In this document: positions 14,985 through 24,810 of the stretch, piece after piece | Layout of the letters: each line of letters begins with the position of its first letter | How positions within the stretch are numbered: the stretch's first letter is position 1 | Source of the DNA: Lysobacterales bacterium | GTDB lineage: Bacteria; Pseudomonadota; Gammaproteobacteria; Xanthomonadales; Xanthomonadaceae | Assembly (NCBI GenBank): GCA_020442465.1 | Contig: JAGRJY010000187.1 | Location: forward strand, 1-54,559 | Length of the DNA: 54,559 nt | Direction of reading: 5' to 3' | Translations under genes and position numbers: made by a program | The notes under the pieces: model-generated | Seen by the model: only the letters and a program-made list of their open reading frames with translations | Told to the model about the DNA's origin: nothing | Database searches by the model: none

Positions 14985-16730
14985 TCATGCTTCGCCGGTC
15001 TGCAGACGCCACAGCGCGGCGTACTCGCCGCCACGCGCCAGCAGTGCTTGATGATCGCCCGACTCCACGATACGTCCGTCCCGCAGCACGTGGATTTCGT
15101 CGGCCTGCCGAACCGTCGATAGCCGGTGCGCGACGACGAGCAGAGCCCGGCCTGCTGCGGCCTCCTTGAGCGAGTGCTGGATGGCCGCCTCGGTATCGTT
15201 GTCGACTGCAGAGGTTGCCTCGTCGAGGATGAGCAGACGTGGGTCGCGGTAGAGTGCGCGCGCCAGGGCGATGCGCTGGCGCTGGCCGCCGGAGAGTCGA
15301 CTGCCGCGCTCGCCCACTTCGGCCTCGAACTGCCCCGGCAGCGCCTGCACGAAGGGCAGGACCTGGGCCGCGCGCGCCGCATGTTCGACGCGCGCAGGGT
15401 CGATGGTGCGCTCGCCATAGGCGATGTTGGCGGCGATGCTGCCGTCGGTCAGGAAGGGTTCCTGGGCGACGTAGCCGATCTGTCTACGCCAGGCGTGCAG
15501 GTCGACATCGTCCAGTCGGGTGCCGTCGATGTCGATGCGGCCGGCGTCCGGTCGCAGGAACCCCAGCAGCACGCGCACCAGGGTCGACTTGCCGCTGCCG
15601 GTGCCGCCGACCAGCGCCACGGTGCGTCCCGGGCGCAAGTCCAGGTCGACGTCCTTGAGCGCCGTGACGCCGCCGAACCGATGGGTGATACCGCGCATGT
15701 GCACGCATGACCAAACCGAGCGCGGTTCGGCACGGCCGCACTGCGGAGGCGGGACGTCCAGCAAGTCCATGACGCGGTTCACGGATGCCATGCTGCGCTG
15801 GTACTGGTCGGTCATGTCGGCCAACCGTGTCAGCGGCCACAGCAGTCGCTGGGTCAGGTACACGAGGGCGGAAAAACTGCCCACGCCCAGCGCTCCGTTG
15901 AGTGTCTTCCAACCACCGTAGAGCAGGGTGGCGACGAAGCCGGCGAGAATCGCCATGCGGATGACCGGCGTGATCGCCGCCGAGAAGCGGATGGCCGCCG
16001 CGTTCTTCTGCCGGAAGCTCTCGGAAACCTCGCGCAGGTGTTCGCTTTCGAAAGTTTCCGCGGTGTAGGCCTGGATCGTCGCCATGCCCGCGAGGTTGTT
16101 GCCGAGCCGGTTCGCGACCGCGCTTGCGGCGGCGCGAGCGTCGGCGTACCTCGGCGCAAGTCGCTTCTGGAACCAGAACGCGCCCAGCAGGATCAGCGGG
16201 ATCGGCAGGAACGCCAGCGCAGCGAGGTCGGCGGTCAGCGCGAAGAACACGCCGCCAACCAGCAGCGATGAGACGAACACCTGGATGAGGTCGTTCGCGC
16301 CGGTGTTGAGAAAGCGCTCGATCTGGTTGACGTCTTCGCCGAGCACGGTCATCAGCCGGCCCGTGCGCGCCTCCGCAACGAAGTCCGGCGGCAGGCTCTG
16401 AACATGCTGATACGCTGCAAGGCGCAGGCCATGCTGTACGTCCTGGGCCAGGCCACGCCACTTCAGGGCATAGAGATACTCGAAGAGGCTCTCCAGCACC
16501 CACACCACCACCGTCAGGGCGGTGAGCACGAACAGCTGATGCAGCGGGTCCGGCAGGCCGAAGCGGGCGAGGAAGCTCGCCTCGCGGTTGACCACCACGT
16601 CGACGGCGACGCCGATCAGGATCTCCGGAAGCACGTCGAATATCTTGTTCAGCACCGAGTACACGCTACCCGCGTAGATGTCGCGGCGGTGCGGTCGGGC
16701 AAAGTCGATCAGACGCTTCAGCGGGTGCAC
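14985..16730 (-). CDS. ABC exporter, fused permease and ATPase (MsbA-like)
   Basis: 581 residues from GTG 16730. The N-terminal half is a six-helix exporter domain, with MHPLKRLIDFARPHRRDIYAG and LGEDVNQIERFLNTGANDLIQVF. The C-terminal ATPase has Walker A VGGTGSGKST, Q-loop VAQEPFLTDGSIAANI, signature LSGGQRQRIALARAL, Walker B LLILDEATSAVD and switch His AHRLSTV. All catalytic residues are intact. It is a homodimeric exporter by length. MsbA (lipid A-core flippase) is possible given the LPS genes 6 kb away, but lpxK, usually next to msbA, is absent. A general multidrug or lipid exporter is equally likely, so no gene symbol is given. Confidence 0.85.
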   Translation of the reverse strand: MHPLKRLIDFARPHRRDIYAGSVYSVLNKIFDVLPEILIGVAVDVVVNREASFLARFGLPDPLHQLFVLTALTVVVWVLESLFEYLYALKWRGLAQDVQHGLRLAAYQHVQSLPPDFVAEARTGRLMTVLGEDVNQIERFLNTGANDLIQVFVSSLLVGGVFFALTADLAALAFLPIPLILLGAFWFQKRLAPRYADARAAASAVANRLGNNLAGMATIQAYTAETFESEHLREVSESFRQKNAAAIRFSAAITPVIRMAILAGFVATLLYGGWKTLNGALGVGSFSALVYLTQRLLWPLTRLADMTDQYQRSMASVNRVMDLLDVPPPQCGRAEPRSVWSCVHMRGITHRFGGVTALKDVDLDLRPGRTVALVGGTGSGKSTLVRVLLGFLRPDAGRIDIDGTRLDDVDLHAWRRQIGYVAQEPFLTDGSIAANIAYGERTIDPARVEHAARAAQVLPFVQALPGQFEAEVGERGSRLSGGQRQRIALARALYRDPRLLILDEATSAVDNDTEAAIQHSLKEAAAGRALLVVAHRLSTVRQADEIHVLRDGRIVESGDHQALLARGGEYAALWRLQTGEA

Positions 16731-17160
16731 TGTCCGGCTTCGTGGCTTGGGAGAGCCGGCAATCTACCAGCAACCCGCGCATGCAGGCGGCCGATCCGGT
16801 GTCTTGTCCGGGCCCGCGTGCACGGTCCGAGCTCGCGATCCGGGCGGGCCGAGGGCAGGCTGCGACAGAGTGTCCTGCCGGGACAAACGCGCGGGGCCGA
16901 GGACTGTGAAGCAGGTTTCCCATTCCGCGCCTGAAACCGCTATTGTTGGACGCCGCGTCGGCGGCTGCGGGTCCGGCCGGACCGGGTCGGGGGAGTCTGA
17001 GAGGCAGGGGGATTCAGTGCGGCGCGCTTGAATGCCTTGCGCTTCAGGAAGGTGCGGGTCAAGACATGGGCGGGACCAACCCATTCGAGGACGCAGTGCG
17101 CACGATGCGCGGCGAACTTGGTTGTCGTCCCGACACAAGCCATCGCGACGGGGGAGACCA
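16731..17160. other. Intergenic region between the ABC exporter and the secreted-protein gene
   Basis: 430 bases between divergent genes with no ORF of coding quality. A TTCCCA (about 16917) and TATTGT pair 18 bases apart upstream of a GC-rich stretch could be a weak promoter for the gene at 17161, leaving a leader of roughly 200 bases. GGGGGAG just before ATG 17161 is a good ribosome binding site. No repeats or strong terminators were seen. Confidence 0.3.
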
Positions 17161-19980
17161 ATGCTGATGAAACCGAACTTCACGACCCGCTGCGCTGCAG
17201 CGCTGCTGCTGGGTGCCGCGGCGTCTCAAGCTTTCGCCGAGGACGATCGGGCGCCGCATCGCGGCAGCTTCCGTTCGGCGACCACCGCGGTGCAATTCAG
17301 CGTGTCTCCACCCCTTCGTGACATCGAGGTCAAGCCGCCGCCGGACGAAGATCTCGGATTCTTCGGTTCCCTGATGATCGATCCGGATCCGCCGGGCAAG
17401 GTGCGCATGGGGCCGCAGGATCGCGACGGCAGCGTCCAGTCGGTTCGGGGTCCGGTACTGATCCCGCCTCCGATCGCGAACTTCAACGTCGGCGTGGGCA
17501 CGGCCAATCCGCCCGATCCGGTCGGCGATGTCGGCCCGAACCACTACGTGCGCATGTCGAATGCCTCGTTCCAGATCTTCGACAAGGTTACGGGGGCATC
17601 GGTATTCGGCCCGGCCAACATCAATACGCTTTTCACCGGGTTCGGCGGCCCGTGCGAAACCGAGAACGCGGGTGACCCCATCGTGCTCTACGATCAGTTG
17701 GCCGATCGCTGGCTGCTCACGCAGTTCTCCGACAGCACCGGACCGACGTTCCACAACTGCGTGGCGCTGTCGCAGACCAGCGATCCGACTGGTGCCTACT
17801 TTCGCTGGGCGTTCAACACGCCCGTATTCCCCGACTATCCGAAGTACGGCATCTGGCCGAACGCCTACTTGATCAGTACGCGCGAGTTGGGCAACAACGC
17901 GATCGGCGCGTACGCGATCGATCGGGCTCAGATGCTCGCCGGCAATCCGAATCCGACCTTGGTGCAGTTCGCGGTGACGGTCGACGAATTCTCCGGAGAC
18001 GGACTGCTGCCCAGCGATCTGGATGGCAACACGCCTCCCCCCACGGGTGCACCGGCCTACTATGTCGGGGCGATGGACGATGGCGGTCCGTACGGGGCCG
18101 CGCAGGACGCGCTTTCGTTGTGGGAATTCGATATCGACTTCGCGACTCCGTCGAACTCGACGTTCGAGCTGGTCAACGTCATCCCGATCTCTCCCTACGA
18201 CACGATCTTTCCGTGCAATGGTCGCGCCTGCATTCCGGTGCCAGGGGTACTGACGCCGGTCGACATTCTTTCCTACCGCCAGCGGCCGATGAATCGCGCG
18301 GCCTATCGCAACTACGGCAGCTATGAGTCGATCGTGACCAATCAGTCGGTCGAGGCTGCGCCGGCCCTGGCCGGCATGCGCTGGTGGGAGATTCGCAACC
18401 CAGGTGCCGATGCCGTGCTCTACCAGGACAGCACCTACGCGCCAGGTGTCAGTGACGGCATTCATCGCTGGATGGGCTCGGCTGCCCAGGACGGCTCAGG
18501 CAACCTGGCGCTCGGGTTCAGCGCCGCCAGCACTTCGCTGTTTCCCAGCGTCGGCTACACCGCGCGCCTGGAAAGCGACCCGCTCAACGAGATGGCACAG
18601 GGCGAGGGCTCCTTCGTGACCGGTGGAGGCTCACGAACCGGCACCACGGTGCGCTGGGGCGACTACACCTCGATGAACATCGATCCGGTGGACGATTGCA
18701 CCTTCTGGTTCGTCAACATGTTCTTCGCGACGACAGGGAGTCAGTGGACGCTGCGCGCGGGCTCGTTCCGGTTCCCGGACTGTGGCGACCCGAATCTGGG
18801 CATCTCGCTGCTGCCGCTCGACCAGCGCGTGTGTGCCGGTACCAATGCCGAGTTCCTGATCGAGGCACACGGCTACAACGGCTTCATCAGCGCCACCGAC
18901 CTGGTGGTGGATGCGCCGGCCGGGGGCGTCGTCATGCTGACCAGCTCCACCATTGATCCGGTTCCGGGCATGGCCGGGCTGGACATCGACACGACATCGG
19001 TCGTGGCGGGAAGCTACGAAGTGGGCGTCACCGGCAGCAGCATGTCACCGGTGCTGAGTCGCAGCCGCGCTGTCGGCCTGACGGTCGATACCGCTGTTCC
19101 TGCCGGCCCGGGACTGGTCTCCCCCGCGGACGCATCGGTGGGGCAATCCATTGGTCCGCTGCTCAGCTGGGCAGCGGTCGAGCAGGCGCAGACCTACGTG
19201 GTGGAGGTGGCCACAGACTCGGGTTTCGCCGGCATCATCTTCACCAGTGCGGCGCTGACCGATACGTCGCTGCAATTGCCGTCCATCCTCGATACCGGGA
19301 CCACGTACTACTGGCGCGTGCGCAGTGACAATGCCTGCGGCGCCGGCGTCAACTCCGCAGTGAGCTCGTTCACGACCCGCTTCGCACCCGGGGTGTGCGC
19401 CATGGGTGACGCGATCCAGACGGCCTTCAGCGATGACGTCGAGTCCGGCACCAACGGCTGGACGACCGATCCGGCGAGCGGCAATACCTGGACGCGCAGC
19501 ACGGATCGTCCGAACAGCGGCAGCTTCTCCTGGCTGGCTGTGGACATCCCGTCGGCCTCGCAGCAGCGGCTGATCTCGCCGCCGATTGCGATCCCCGCCA
19601 CCGGCAGCAGCGCCACGCTTCGCTTCGATCATGACGTGAACATGGAGCCCAACACCGCGACCACCTGCTGGGACGGCGGCTTCGTCGAAATCTCGACGAA
19701 CAACGGCACGAGCTGGGACATCCTGACCGAGTCCAGCCAGCTGGAAGACTTCTATGTCGGGCCCATCCCGTCCGGCGAGCCGGCCTACTGCGGCACGCGT
19801 CCGTATCGCACCGCGAGCTTCGACCTGGCTCCCTTCGGGGGTCAGACCGTGCGCCTGCGCTTCTCCGCCATCACCGACACGTCGGTCGGCCTCGCACCGC
19901 TGGGCTGGTTCGTGGATGACATCCGCGTCGAAAGCTGTCAGTTCGACGTGCTCATCTTCAAGGACGGCTTCGAGAACTAG
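17161..19980 (+). CDS. Large secreted protein with fibronectin-like and MAM/immune-inhibitor-A-like regions and a GFE-type C-terminus
   Basis: 939 residues from ATG 17161, with GGGGGAG six bases upstream. There is a signal peptide ([26 protein letters not shown]). Residues about 100-550 form a domain with [44 protein letters not shown] and Trp-rich repeats, like secreted beta-propeller or lectin-type proteins. Near 640-745 an Ig/Fn3-like region reads [21 protein letters not shown] and [14 protein letters not shown]. The last 180 residues, with [20 protein letters not shown] and [12 protein letters not shown], resemble the jelly-roll domain of immune inhibitor A peptidases, but no zinc-peptidase motif is present. 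It ends LIFKDGFEN. Tails of the form (L/I)FxDGFE recur in secreted proteins of Lysobacterales. The function is unknown. It is a single gene with a strong terminator after it. Confidence 0.8.
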   Translation: MLMKPNFTTRCAAALLLGAAASQAFAEDDRAPHRGSFRSATTAVQFSVSPPLRDIEVKPPPDEDLGFFGSLMIDPDPPGKVRMGPQDRDGSVQSVRGPVLIPPPIANFNVGVGTANPPDPVGDVGPNHYVRMSNASFQIFDKVTGASVFGPANINTLFTGFGGPCETENAGDPIVLYDQLADRWLLTQFSDSTGPTFHNCVALSQTSDPTGAYFRWAFNTPVFPDYPKYGIWPNAYLISTRELGNNAIGAYAIDRAQMLAGNPNPTLVQFAVTVDEFSGDGLLPSDLDGNTPPPTGAPAYYVGAMDDGGPYGAAQDALSLWEFDIDFATPSNSTFELVNVIPISPYDTIFPCNGRACIPVPGVLTPVDILSYRQRPMNRAAYRNYGSYESIVTNQSVEAAPALAGMRWWEIRNPGADAVLYQDSTYAPGVSDGIHRWMGSAAQDGSGNLALGFSAASTSLFPSVGYTARLESDPLNEMAQGEGSFVTGGGSRTGTTVRWGDYTSMNIDPVDDCTFWFVNMFFATTGSQWTLRAGSFRFPDCGDPNLGISLLPLDQRVCAGTNAEFLIEAHGYNGFISATDLVVDAPAGGVVMLTSSTIDPVPGMAGLDIDTTSVVAGSYEVGVTGSSMSPVLSRSRAVGLTVDTAVPAGPGLVSPADASVGQSIGPLLSWAAVEQAQTYVVEVATDSGFAGIIFTSAALTDTSLQLPSILDTGTTYYWRVRSDNACGAGVNSAVSSFTTRFAPGVCAMGDAIQTAFSDDVESGTNGWTTDPASGNTWTRSTDRPNSGSFSWLAVDIPSASQQRLISPPIAIPATGSSATLRFDHDVNMEPNTATTCWDGGFVEISTNNGTSWDILTESSQLEDFYVGPIPSGEPAYCGTRPYRTASFDLAPFGGQTVRLRFSAITDTSVGLAPLGWFVDDIRVESCQFDVLIFKDGFEN

Positions 19981-20001
19981 TTCCGGCGCCTCACCGCGAA
20001 C

Positions 20002-20036
20002 CGCCGCACACCCCCATCGCATCGGGGTGTGCGGCG
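20002..20036 (+). terminator. Strong, probably factor-independent terminator hairpin
   Basis: CGCCGCACACCCC (20002-20014) pairs perfectly with GGGGTGTGCGGCG (20024-20036), a 13-bp stem with a nine-base loop, 21 bases after the stop at 19980. A T run is missing, as is common in GC-rich genomes. Confidence 0.6.
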
Positions 20037-20087
20037 CACGGACTGCCTGGTGGCCTCCGTGATGCAGTCGGCGGACATACTTGCGTC

Positions 20088-20633
20088 ATGCTGATCGCCT
20101 TCAACAAGCCCTTCGGCGTGCTCTGCCAGTTCACCGACCGATCGCAGCCGCCGCGTCGCACGTTGGCCGAATTCGGATTGCCGGCCGCGGTCTATGCCGC
20201 GGGACGGCTGGATTTCGATTCGGAGGGATTGCTGCTGCTCACTGACGACGGGCGGCTGGCCAAGCGGCTGACCGATCCCGCGCACAAGACGGTCAAGCGG
20301 TATCTGGTGCAGGTCGAAGGCGAGCCCGTCGACGCGCAGCTGGACCAGCTCCGCCGCGGCGTACTGCTGAAGGACGGGCCTACGCGACCGGCGGGCGTGG
20401 AGCCGGTGAAACCCCCGGCATGGTTGTGGCCGCGTGATCCGCCCATCCGCGTGCGCAAGACCGTGCCGGACGCCTGGATCGAGCTGTCGATCAGCGAGGG
20501 GCGCAATCGCCAGGTGCGACGCATGACCGCCGCCGTGGGGCTGCCGACCCTCCGTCTGGTGCGCTTGGCGGTGGGCGACATGGGCCTGGACGGACTGGCA
20601 CCCGGCACGTGGCGCGCGGAGTCGACTGGCTAG
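20088..20633 (+). CDS. rluE: 23S rRNA pseudouridine synthase, RluE type
   Basis: 181 residues of the RsuA/RluB/E/F family, catalytic domain only, with no N-terminal S4 domain, as in RluE. The catalytic Asp lies in [22 protein letters not shown]. Other blocks are [16 protein letters not shown] at the N-terminus, [14 protein letters not shown], and [36 protein letters not shown]. RluE isomerises U2457 of 23S rRNA in E. coli. It starts at ATG 20088 and no strong ribosome binding site is visible. It is convergent with ntrC and isolated from the upstream secreted-protein gene by the hairpin at 20002-20036. Confidence 0.9.
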   Translation: MLIAFNKPFGVLCQFTDRSQPPRRTLAEFGLPAAVYAAGRLDFDSEGLLLLTDDGRLAKRLTDPAHKTVKRYLVQVEGEPVDAQLDQLRRGVLLKDGPTRPAGVEPVKPPAWLWPRDPPIRVRKTVPDAWIELSISEGRNRQVRRMTAAVGLPTLRLVRLAVGDMGLDGLAPGTWRAESTG

Positions 20634-20634
20634 A

Positions 20635-20662
20635 TCTTCGCGGTGCGACCGCTGGCCGAAGA
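20635..20662. terminator. Imperfect hairpin after rluE
   Basis: TCTTCG (20635-20640) pairs with CGAAGA (20657-20662), with an inner CGGT/ACCG stem. It starts right after the rluE stop, in the 137-base convergent gap with ntrC. Confidence 0.3.
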
Positions 20663-20770
20663 ATGGTGCCCATGGGCCCTCGAGCCAAGTGCGCTCACGG
20701 TGTGTCCCATCCCGGCTGCGTCCGCCCCGCAGGTTCGGGATTCAGCCGTGGCAGCCTTGGTGGGTCGGAC

Positions 20771-22183
20771 TCAGCCCGATGAACGCCGGTGACGCGACGG
20801 CCCAAGCTTGCGGGTGAGCGTATTGCGGCCGAGGCCCAGCCGCTTCGCGGCGAGCTGGCGATGCCCCTCGGTGGCGCGCAACGCTTCCTGCATCAGGATC
20901 TGCTCGAAGCGTGCCAGCGCCTCCGGGTAGATCTCGTCTTCGCCGCGCGCAAGCGCATGCTCGGCCCAATGCGCGAGCGCTCGCTCCCAGCCGGGGCTGT
21001 CCTGTTCGTCGGCGGGGGGAGGAGGCCGCTTGCTCAGCGAATCCTGCAGGTCGACCATGCGCACGGTGTCGCCGGGCGCGAGCGCAGCGACCCGCCAGCA
21101 CAGATTTTCCAGCTCACGCACGTTGCCATGCCACTCGTGCCGCTTCAGTCGCTCGAGCGCGCTGGGCTCGAAGCGCTTCGGGGCGCCGCCGAGTTGTGCG
21201 CTGGCCTGGGCAAGGAATCGCTTGGCCAGCAGCGGCACGTCTTCGAGCCGGTCGCGCAGGGGCGGCAGGCGCAGGCGCACGACATCGAGGCGATGCAGCA
21301 GGTCGGCGCGGAATTTGCCTTCGGCCACGCGGCGTTCGAGGTCCTGATGCGTGGCGGCGATCACTCGCACGTCCACCTGGATCAATTCCCGGCCACCGAC
21401 CCTGAAGAACTCGCCTTCTGCGAGCACGCGCAGCAGGCGGGTCTGCAGCGACAGCGGCATGTCGCCGATCTCGTCGAGGAACAGGGTGCCCCCATGCGCC
21501 TGCTCGAATCGCCCGGTGTGCCGTCGCTGTGCACCGGTGAACGCGCCGGCCTCGTGACCGAACAGTTCGGCCTCGAGCAACTCGGAAGGAATGGCAGCGG
21601 TGTTCAGTGCAACGAATGGTTGTGATGCGCGCGGCGAATGCCGATGCAATGCGCGCGCGACGAGTTCCTTGCCGGTGCCGGTTTCTCCGGTAATGAGCAC
21701 GGCGAGCGGCGCCTGTGAGAGCCGACCGATCGCGCGAAACAGTTCGCGCATGGCCGGTGCCTCGCCGATCAGCTCGGCGTCGTCCGCTTCGTCGCTGGCG
21801 TCGCGCTCCCGCCCGCGATGACGTGGCGGCTCCAGCGCACGCTCGGCCATGGCGACCGCGGCGTCGAGGTCGAAGGGCTTGGACAGGAAATCGTGCGCGC
21901 CACCTTTGAAGGCGCCCGCGGTGCTGGCGATGTCGGTCCATGCGCTCATGACGATCACCGGCAGGTCTTCGCGTCGCGTCTTCAGCGCGTCGAGCAGGGC
22001 CAGACCGTCGGTCTCGGGCATGCGAACGTCGGTGAAGACGAGGGCAGGCGTACCCTGACTCATTGCCGCCAGCGCGCTGCGCGCACCCTCGAACTCGCGC
22101 ACGCTGTAGCCGGCTTCGCGGAGACCCTCGGCGAGTACGAAGCGCACCGAACGATCGTCGTCGACGACCCAGATGTCAGCCAT
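20771..22183 (-). CDS. ntrC: Nitrogen regulation response regulator NtrC (NR-I), sigma-54 activator
   Basis: 470 residues from ATG 22183 (GGGAGG eight bases upstream; a TTG further up is rejected). The receiver domain has acidic residues VVDDDRS and phospho-acceptor Asp52 in VFTDVRMPETDGL. The AAA+ domain has Walker A ITGETGTGKE, the sigma-54 contact motif EAGAFTGAQRRH, Walker B GGTLFLDEIGDMP, and the arginine finger region DLLHRLDVVRLRLPPLRDR. The C-terminal Fis-like HTH is EALRATEGHRQLAAKRLGLGRNTL. Phosphorylated by NtrB under nitrogen limitation, it activates promoters such as the glnA promoter at 30095-30110. It follows ntrB on the same strand after 114 bases. GAFTGA and the HTH make this a complete, functional-looking enhancer-binding protein. 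Confidence 0.95.
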   Translation of the reverse strand: MADIWVVDDDRSVRFVLAEGLREAGYSVREFEGARSALAAMSQGTPALVFTDVRMPETDGLALLDALKTRREDLPVIVMSAWTDIASTAGAFKGGAHDFLSKPFDLDAAVAMAERALEPPRHRGRERDASDEADDAELIGEAPAMRELFRAIGRLSQAPLAVLITGETGTGKELVARALHRHSPRASQPFVALNTAAIPSELLEAELFGHEAGAFTGAQRRHTGRFEQAHGGTLFLDEIGDMPLSLQTRLLRVLAEGEFFRVGGRELIQVDVRVIAATHQDLERRVAEGKFRADLLHRLDVVRLRLPPLRDRLEDVPLLAKRFLAQASAQLGGAPKRFEPSALERLKRHEWHGNVRELENLCWRVAALAPGDTVRMVDLQDSLSKRPPPPADEQDSPGWERALAHWAEHALARGEDEIYPEALARFEQILMQEALRATEGHRQLAAKRLGLGRNTLTRKLGPSRHRRSSG

Positions 22184-22297
22184 GCCGCAGCCCTCCCGCA
22201 ACCGAGCCGGTGGTGGGCATGGCGAGCCCGGCGGCCGAAACGGGAAACCAGGCCGCTGGCGGTGCCGCCGCGTCGATGTGCATGCAGATGTCCCTCA

Positions 22298-23332
22298 TCA
22301 CGAATCCCGATCTTCGTTGCCCGAACTCCCACCCACAGGCAGCAGCAGGGTGAACACGGTGTGGCCCGGTCGCGAGCGGAAGCCGAGCGATCCGGCGTGC
22401 TCACGAGCGACCTGCTGGGCCAATGCAAGTCCGAGGCCAGTGCCTTCGGCACGTCCGGTCACCAGCGGCAGGAAGATGCGCTCGGTGAGGCTCTCCGGCA
22501 CGCCGCGACCGTCGTCGACCACGTCGACGCGCAATGCCAGTCGATAGGCGTGATCGCCGATGACCACGCCGTTCTCGGCGCGCGTGCGCAAGCGGACCTC
22601 GCTGGCGTCGGCTTGCAGGGCATTGCGGACGAGATTCAGCAGGGCCTGAGTGAGGCGATCGGGGTCGCCCTGAATCTCCGGCAGCGAAGGGTCGTAGTCG
22701 CGCACGATGCGTACGGCCCAGCCCGCTTCGGCCTCGGCCAGCAGACGTACACGTTCGAGCACCGCGTGGATGTTTACCCCTTCCGGCGCGCGTTCCGGCG
22801 TGGGATTGAGCAGCCGCTCCATCAGGTTCGACAGCCGCTCCGTTTCCGCGAGGATGACCTCCAGATAGCGCGTGCTGTCGCCGTCGGACAGGCGACGCTG
22901 CAGCAGCTGCGCCGCGCCCTTCAGGCCGGCAAGCGGGTTCTTGACCTCATGGGCGAGGCCCTTCAGGGCCACGCTCAGCGCGGCTGGAAGCAGGGTGGCG
23001 GGGTCTTCGCCGGCAAACTCCTCGGTGGGATGCAGCTCCAGCCGAAGGCCGCTCTCGACCCTGGGGTTCGCCAACACGTGCGCAAAACGGGTCTCTCCGT
23101 CGGCGGCGGCGAACCCGATCCGCTGGGCACGCAAGCCGTTGTCGTGTTCGCGCGCACGCTGGCACAGGTCGCGCAGATCGCCGGGGCTGGCGCCCAGCAA
23201 GTCGACAGACTTTGCGATCAGGCGGCGCGGACTCGTTCCCAGCCAGGCCGCTGCCGCGGCATTCACCATGGCGATGGCGAGGCCGTCGTCGAGCTCGATC
23301 AGCGGGGTAGCCAGTGCGTCATACGGGTGCAA
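22298..23332 (-). CDS. ntrB: Nitrogen sensor histidine kinase/phosphatase NtrB (NR-II)
   Basis: 344 residues. A PAS-like N-terminal domain (about 5-110, IELDDGLAIAMVNAAAAAWLGTSPRRL) is followed by the H-box LAHEVKNPLAGLKGAAQLLQRR with His128, then the ATPase boxes QALLNLVRNALQA (N), DDGRGVPE (G1) and GTGLGLALAQQVAREHAG (G2). There are no membrane segments, as expected for the cytoplasmic, PII-controlled NtrB. The only sensible start is TTG 23332, supported by GGAG seven bases upstream. An NtrC-type dyad lies 16-30 bases upstream of the start, so autoregulation is likely. It is divergent from the DUF2868 gene. Confidence 0.93.
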   Translation of the reverse strand: MHPYDALATPLIELDDGLAIAMVNAAAAAWLGTSPRRLIAKSVDLLGASPGDLRDLCQRAREHDNGLRAQRIGFAAADGETRFAHVLANPRVESGLRLELHPTEEFAGEDPATLLPAALSVALKGLAHEVKNPLAGLKGAAQLLQRRLSDGDSTRYLEVILAETERLSNLMERLLNPTPERAPEGVNIHAVLERVRLLAEAEAGWAVRIVRDYDPSLPEIQGDPDRLTQALLNLVRNALQADASEVRLRTRAENGVVIGDHAYRLALRVDVVDDGRGVPESLTERIFLPLVTGRAEGTGLGLALAQQVAREHAGSLGFRSRPGHTVFTLLLPVGGSSGNEDRDS

Positions 23333-23347
23333 GCAATTCTCCGGTTC

Positions 23348-23362
23348 GCACCATTATGGTGC
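23348..23362. promoter_or_regulatory. NtrC-binding dyad upstream of ntrB
   Basis: GCACCATTATGGTGC is a perfect GCACCA-N3-TGGTGC dyad, matching the known NtrC consensus TGCACCA-N3-TGGTGCA except for the outermost bases. It lies 16-30 bases before the ntrB TTG, the place where NtrC represses glnL in E. coli. It is also about 85-100 bases upstream of the divergent DUF2868 start. Confidence 0.75.
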
Positions 23363-23445
23363 TAGTCTGCAACCAGGCGCATGCGCTGTCGAGTCGGGCG
23401 TGCCCGGGTCACAATGGCGCCGTCCACGCATCCTTCCTCTGGGCC

Positions 23446-24810
23446 ATGTCCGCGTTCGCCTTTCGACATCGATGGACCGCCGAAGCCCTGCACCGGCTTG
23501 GCGTCCCCGCGCGCTGGCGGCGCGGCTCGAGCGCGCCGGAAGACCTGTCCGACCCCGACGAATCGGCGGTGCTCCGCTGGTCCCTGTTGCAACCCGAATG
23601 CCAACTGCTCGCCGCTCGGGTGGCGGCGTGGAATCAGGGCGCGTTCTGGTTGTGCTTCGGCGCCATGCTGGCGGCGCTGCTTGCCGGCGCAGGCAGCGCC
23701 TGGAGCGTGCTCGGCGATGGATCGCGGCCGGTCAACGTGCTCTGGGCCGTCATGGTTCTGCTCGGCATGCCGAGCGCGAGCCTGCTGCTGATGTTCGCCG
23801 TTTCCGTGCGCGGTGGCGGGCGCGGCTGGTCTTTCGGCGGATGGGTGCTGCAGATCGAGCGTTGGCGTGCCCGCGGGAAAGAGTCTGCCGCGGTGGTCGA
23901 AGCATGGACACGCCTGGCGGCGTCGGGCGGTGCGCTGCGTCCGGCCCTGCAGTCGGTCAGCCACGCGGTGTGGGTCGCGGCGCTTGCTGGCGCGATGATC
24001 GGGCTGCTCGCGGCATTCTCCCTGCGCAGCTACCAGTTCGTCTGGGAGACCACGGTATTGCCCGATCGGGTTTTTGTCGTGCTCGTGCAGCTGCTGGGTG
24101 CGCCCGGGCAGGTATTCGGCTTCGCCCAGCCCGACGCCGAGGCCATCGCCGCCAGCATCGGCGAGGGGCTATCCGCGCCCGACGTCCGCCGCGCCTGGGC
24201 AGCGTGGCTGATCGGCGTGTTGTGCACGCTCGGGATTGCACCGCGCCTGCTGCTGGGTTCGGCCAGCACCTGGAAGGCGTGGCGAGCATTCCGGGGCGCA
24301 CGACTCGATCTGCAGCAGCCGTTCTTCCAGCAGCTGCTGGGCCAACGCGCGTCGGCGCTGATGCGACTTGGTGCTTCGGGTGGATCGACGGCGGTGCCGC
24401 TCCACCGGCTGGCCCGCTATGCCGGGCAAGGAGAAGGCTCGCGTCTGGTGGCGCTCGAGCTCCCCCCCGGCGACGTTGATGACGAGTCATGGCGCGATAT
24501 TCCGCTGCACGCGGTGGACGACCGTGAGGCGCGCGAGGCGGAACTCGATTGGTTGGCGGCCCATCCCGTGCAACGTCTCCTCGTGCTCCTGGATGCGCGG
24601 CATTCGCCTGATCGCAGCGTCAGCGTCTGGATGGCCGAGGCATCCAGGCACGCGGCGCAGACCGCGGTGTGCCTGCTCGGCTGGGGCACGGCCGAGCCCG
24701 AACGCCAGGACGCCTGGCGCGAGCACCTGACCGCTTTCGGTCTCGGCGCGGACGCGATTCGTGTGGACAGTCGTGCCGCGAAGGTCTGGCTGCAGGCGGG
24801 TTCAGCATGA
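23446..24810 (+). CDS. DUF2868 membrane protein
   Basis: 454 residues from ATG 23446; no good ribosome binding site, so the start is uncertain. About four transmembrane helices lie in the first two thirds (WLCFGAMLAALLAGAGSAW, VLWAVMVLLGMPSASLLLMFAV, VAALAGAMIGLLAAFSL, WLIGVLCTLGIAPRLLLG). After these comes a soluble C-terminal domain ending QRLLVLLDARHSPDRSVSVW and VCLLGWGTAEPERQDAWREHL. The pattern matches DUF2868, a proteobacterial family of unknown function found next to DUF3482 GTPases. Its TGA stop overlaps the GTPase ATG by four bases, so the two proteins are made together and probably work as a membrane complex. The role is unknown. Confidence 0.75.
   Translation: MSAFAFRHRWTAEALHRLGVPARWRRGSSAPEDLSDPDESAVLRWSLLQPECQLLAARVAAWNQGAFWLCFGAMLAALLAGAGSAWSVLGDGSRPVNVLWAVMVLLGMPSASLLLMFAVSVRGGGRGWSFGGWVLQIERWRARGKESAAVVEAWTRLAASGGALRPALQSVSHAVWVAALAGAMIGLLAAFSLRSYQFVWETTVLPDRVFVVLVQLLGAPGQVFGFAQPDAEAIAASIGEGLSAPDVRRAWAAWLIGVLCTLGIAPRLLLGSASTWKAWRAFRGARLDLQQPFFQQLLGQRASALMRLGASGGSTAVPLHRLARYAGQGEGSRLVALELPPGDVDDESWRDIPLHAVDDREAREAELDWLAAHPVQRLLVLLDARHSPDRSVSVWMAEASRHAAQTAVCLLGWGTAEPERQDAWREHLTAFGLGADAIRVDSRAAKVWLQAGSA

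Noticed and set aside
14985..16730. msbA
   Set aside because: The exporter architecture fits, but lpxK is not adjacent and no lipid-A-specific feature can be read, so only a general exporter call is made.
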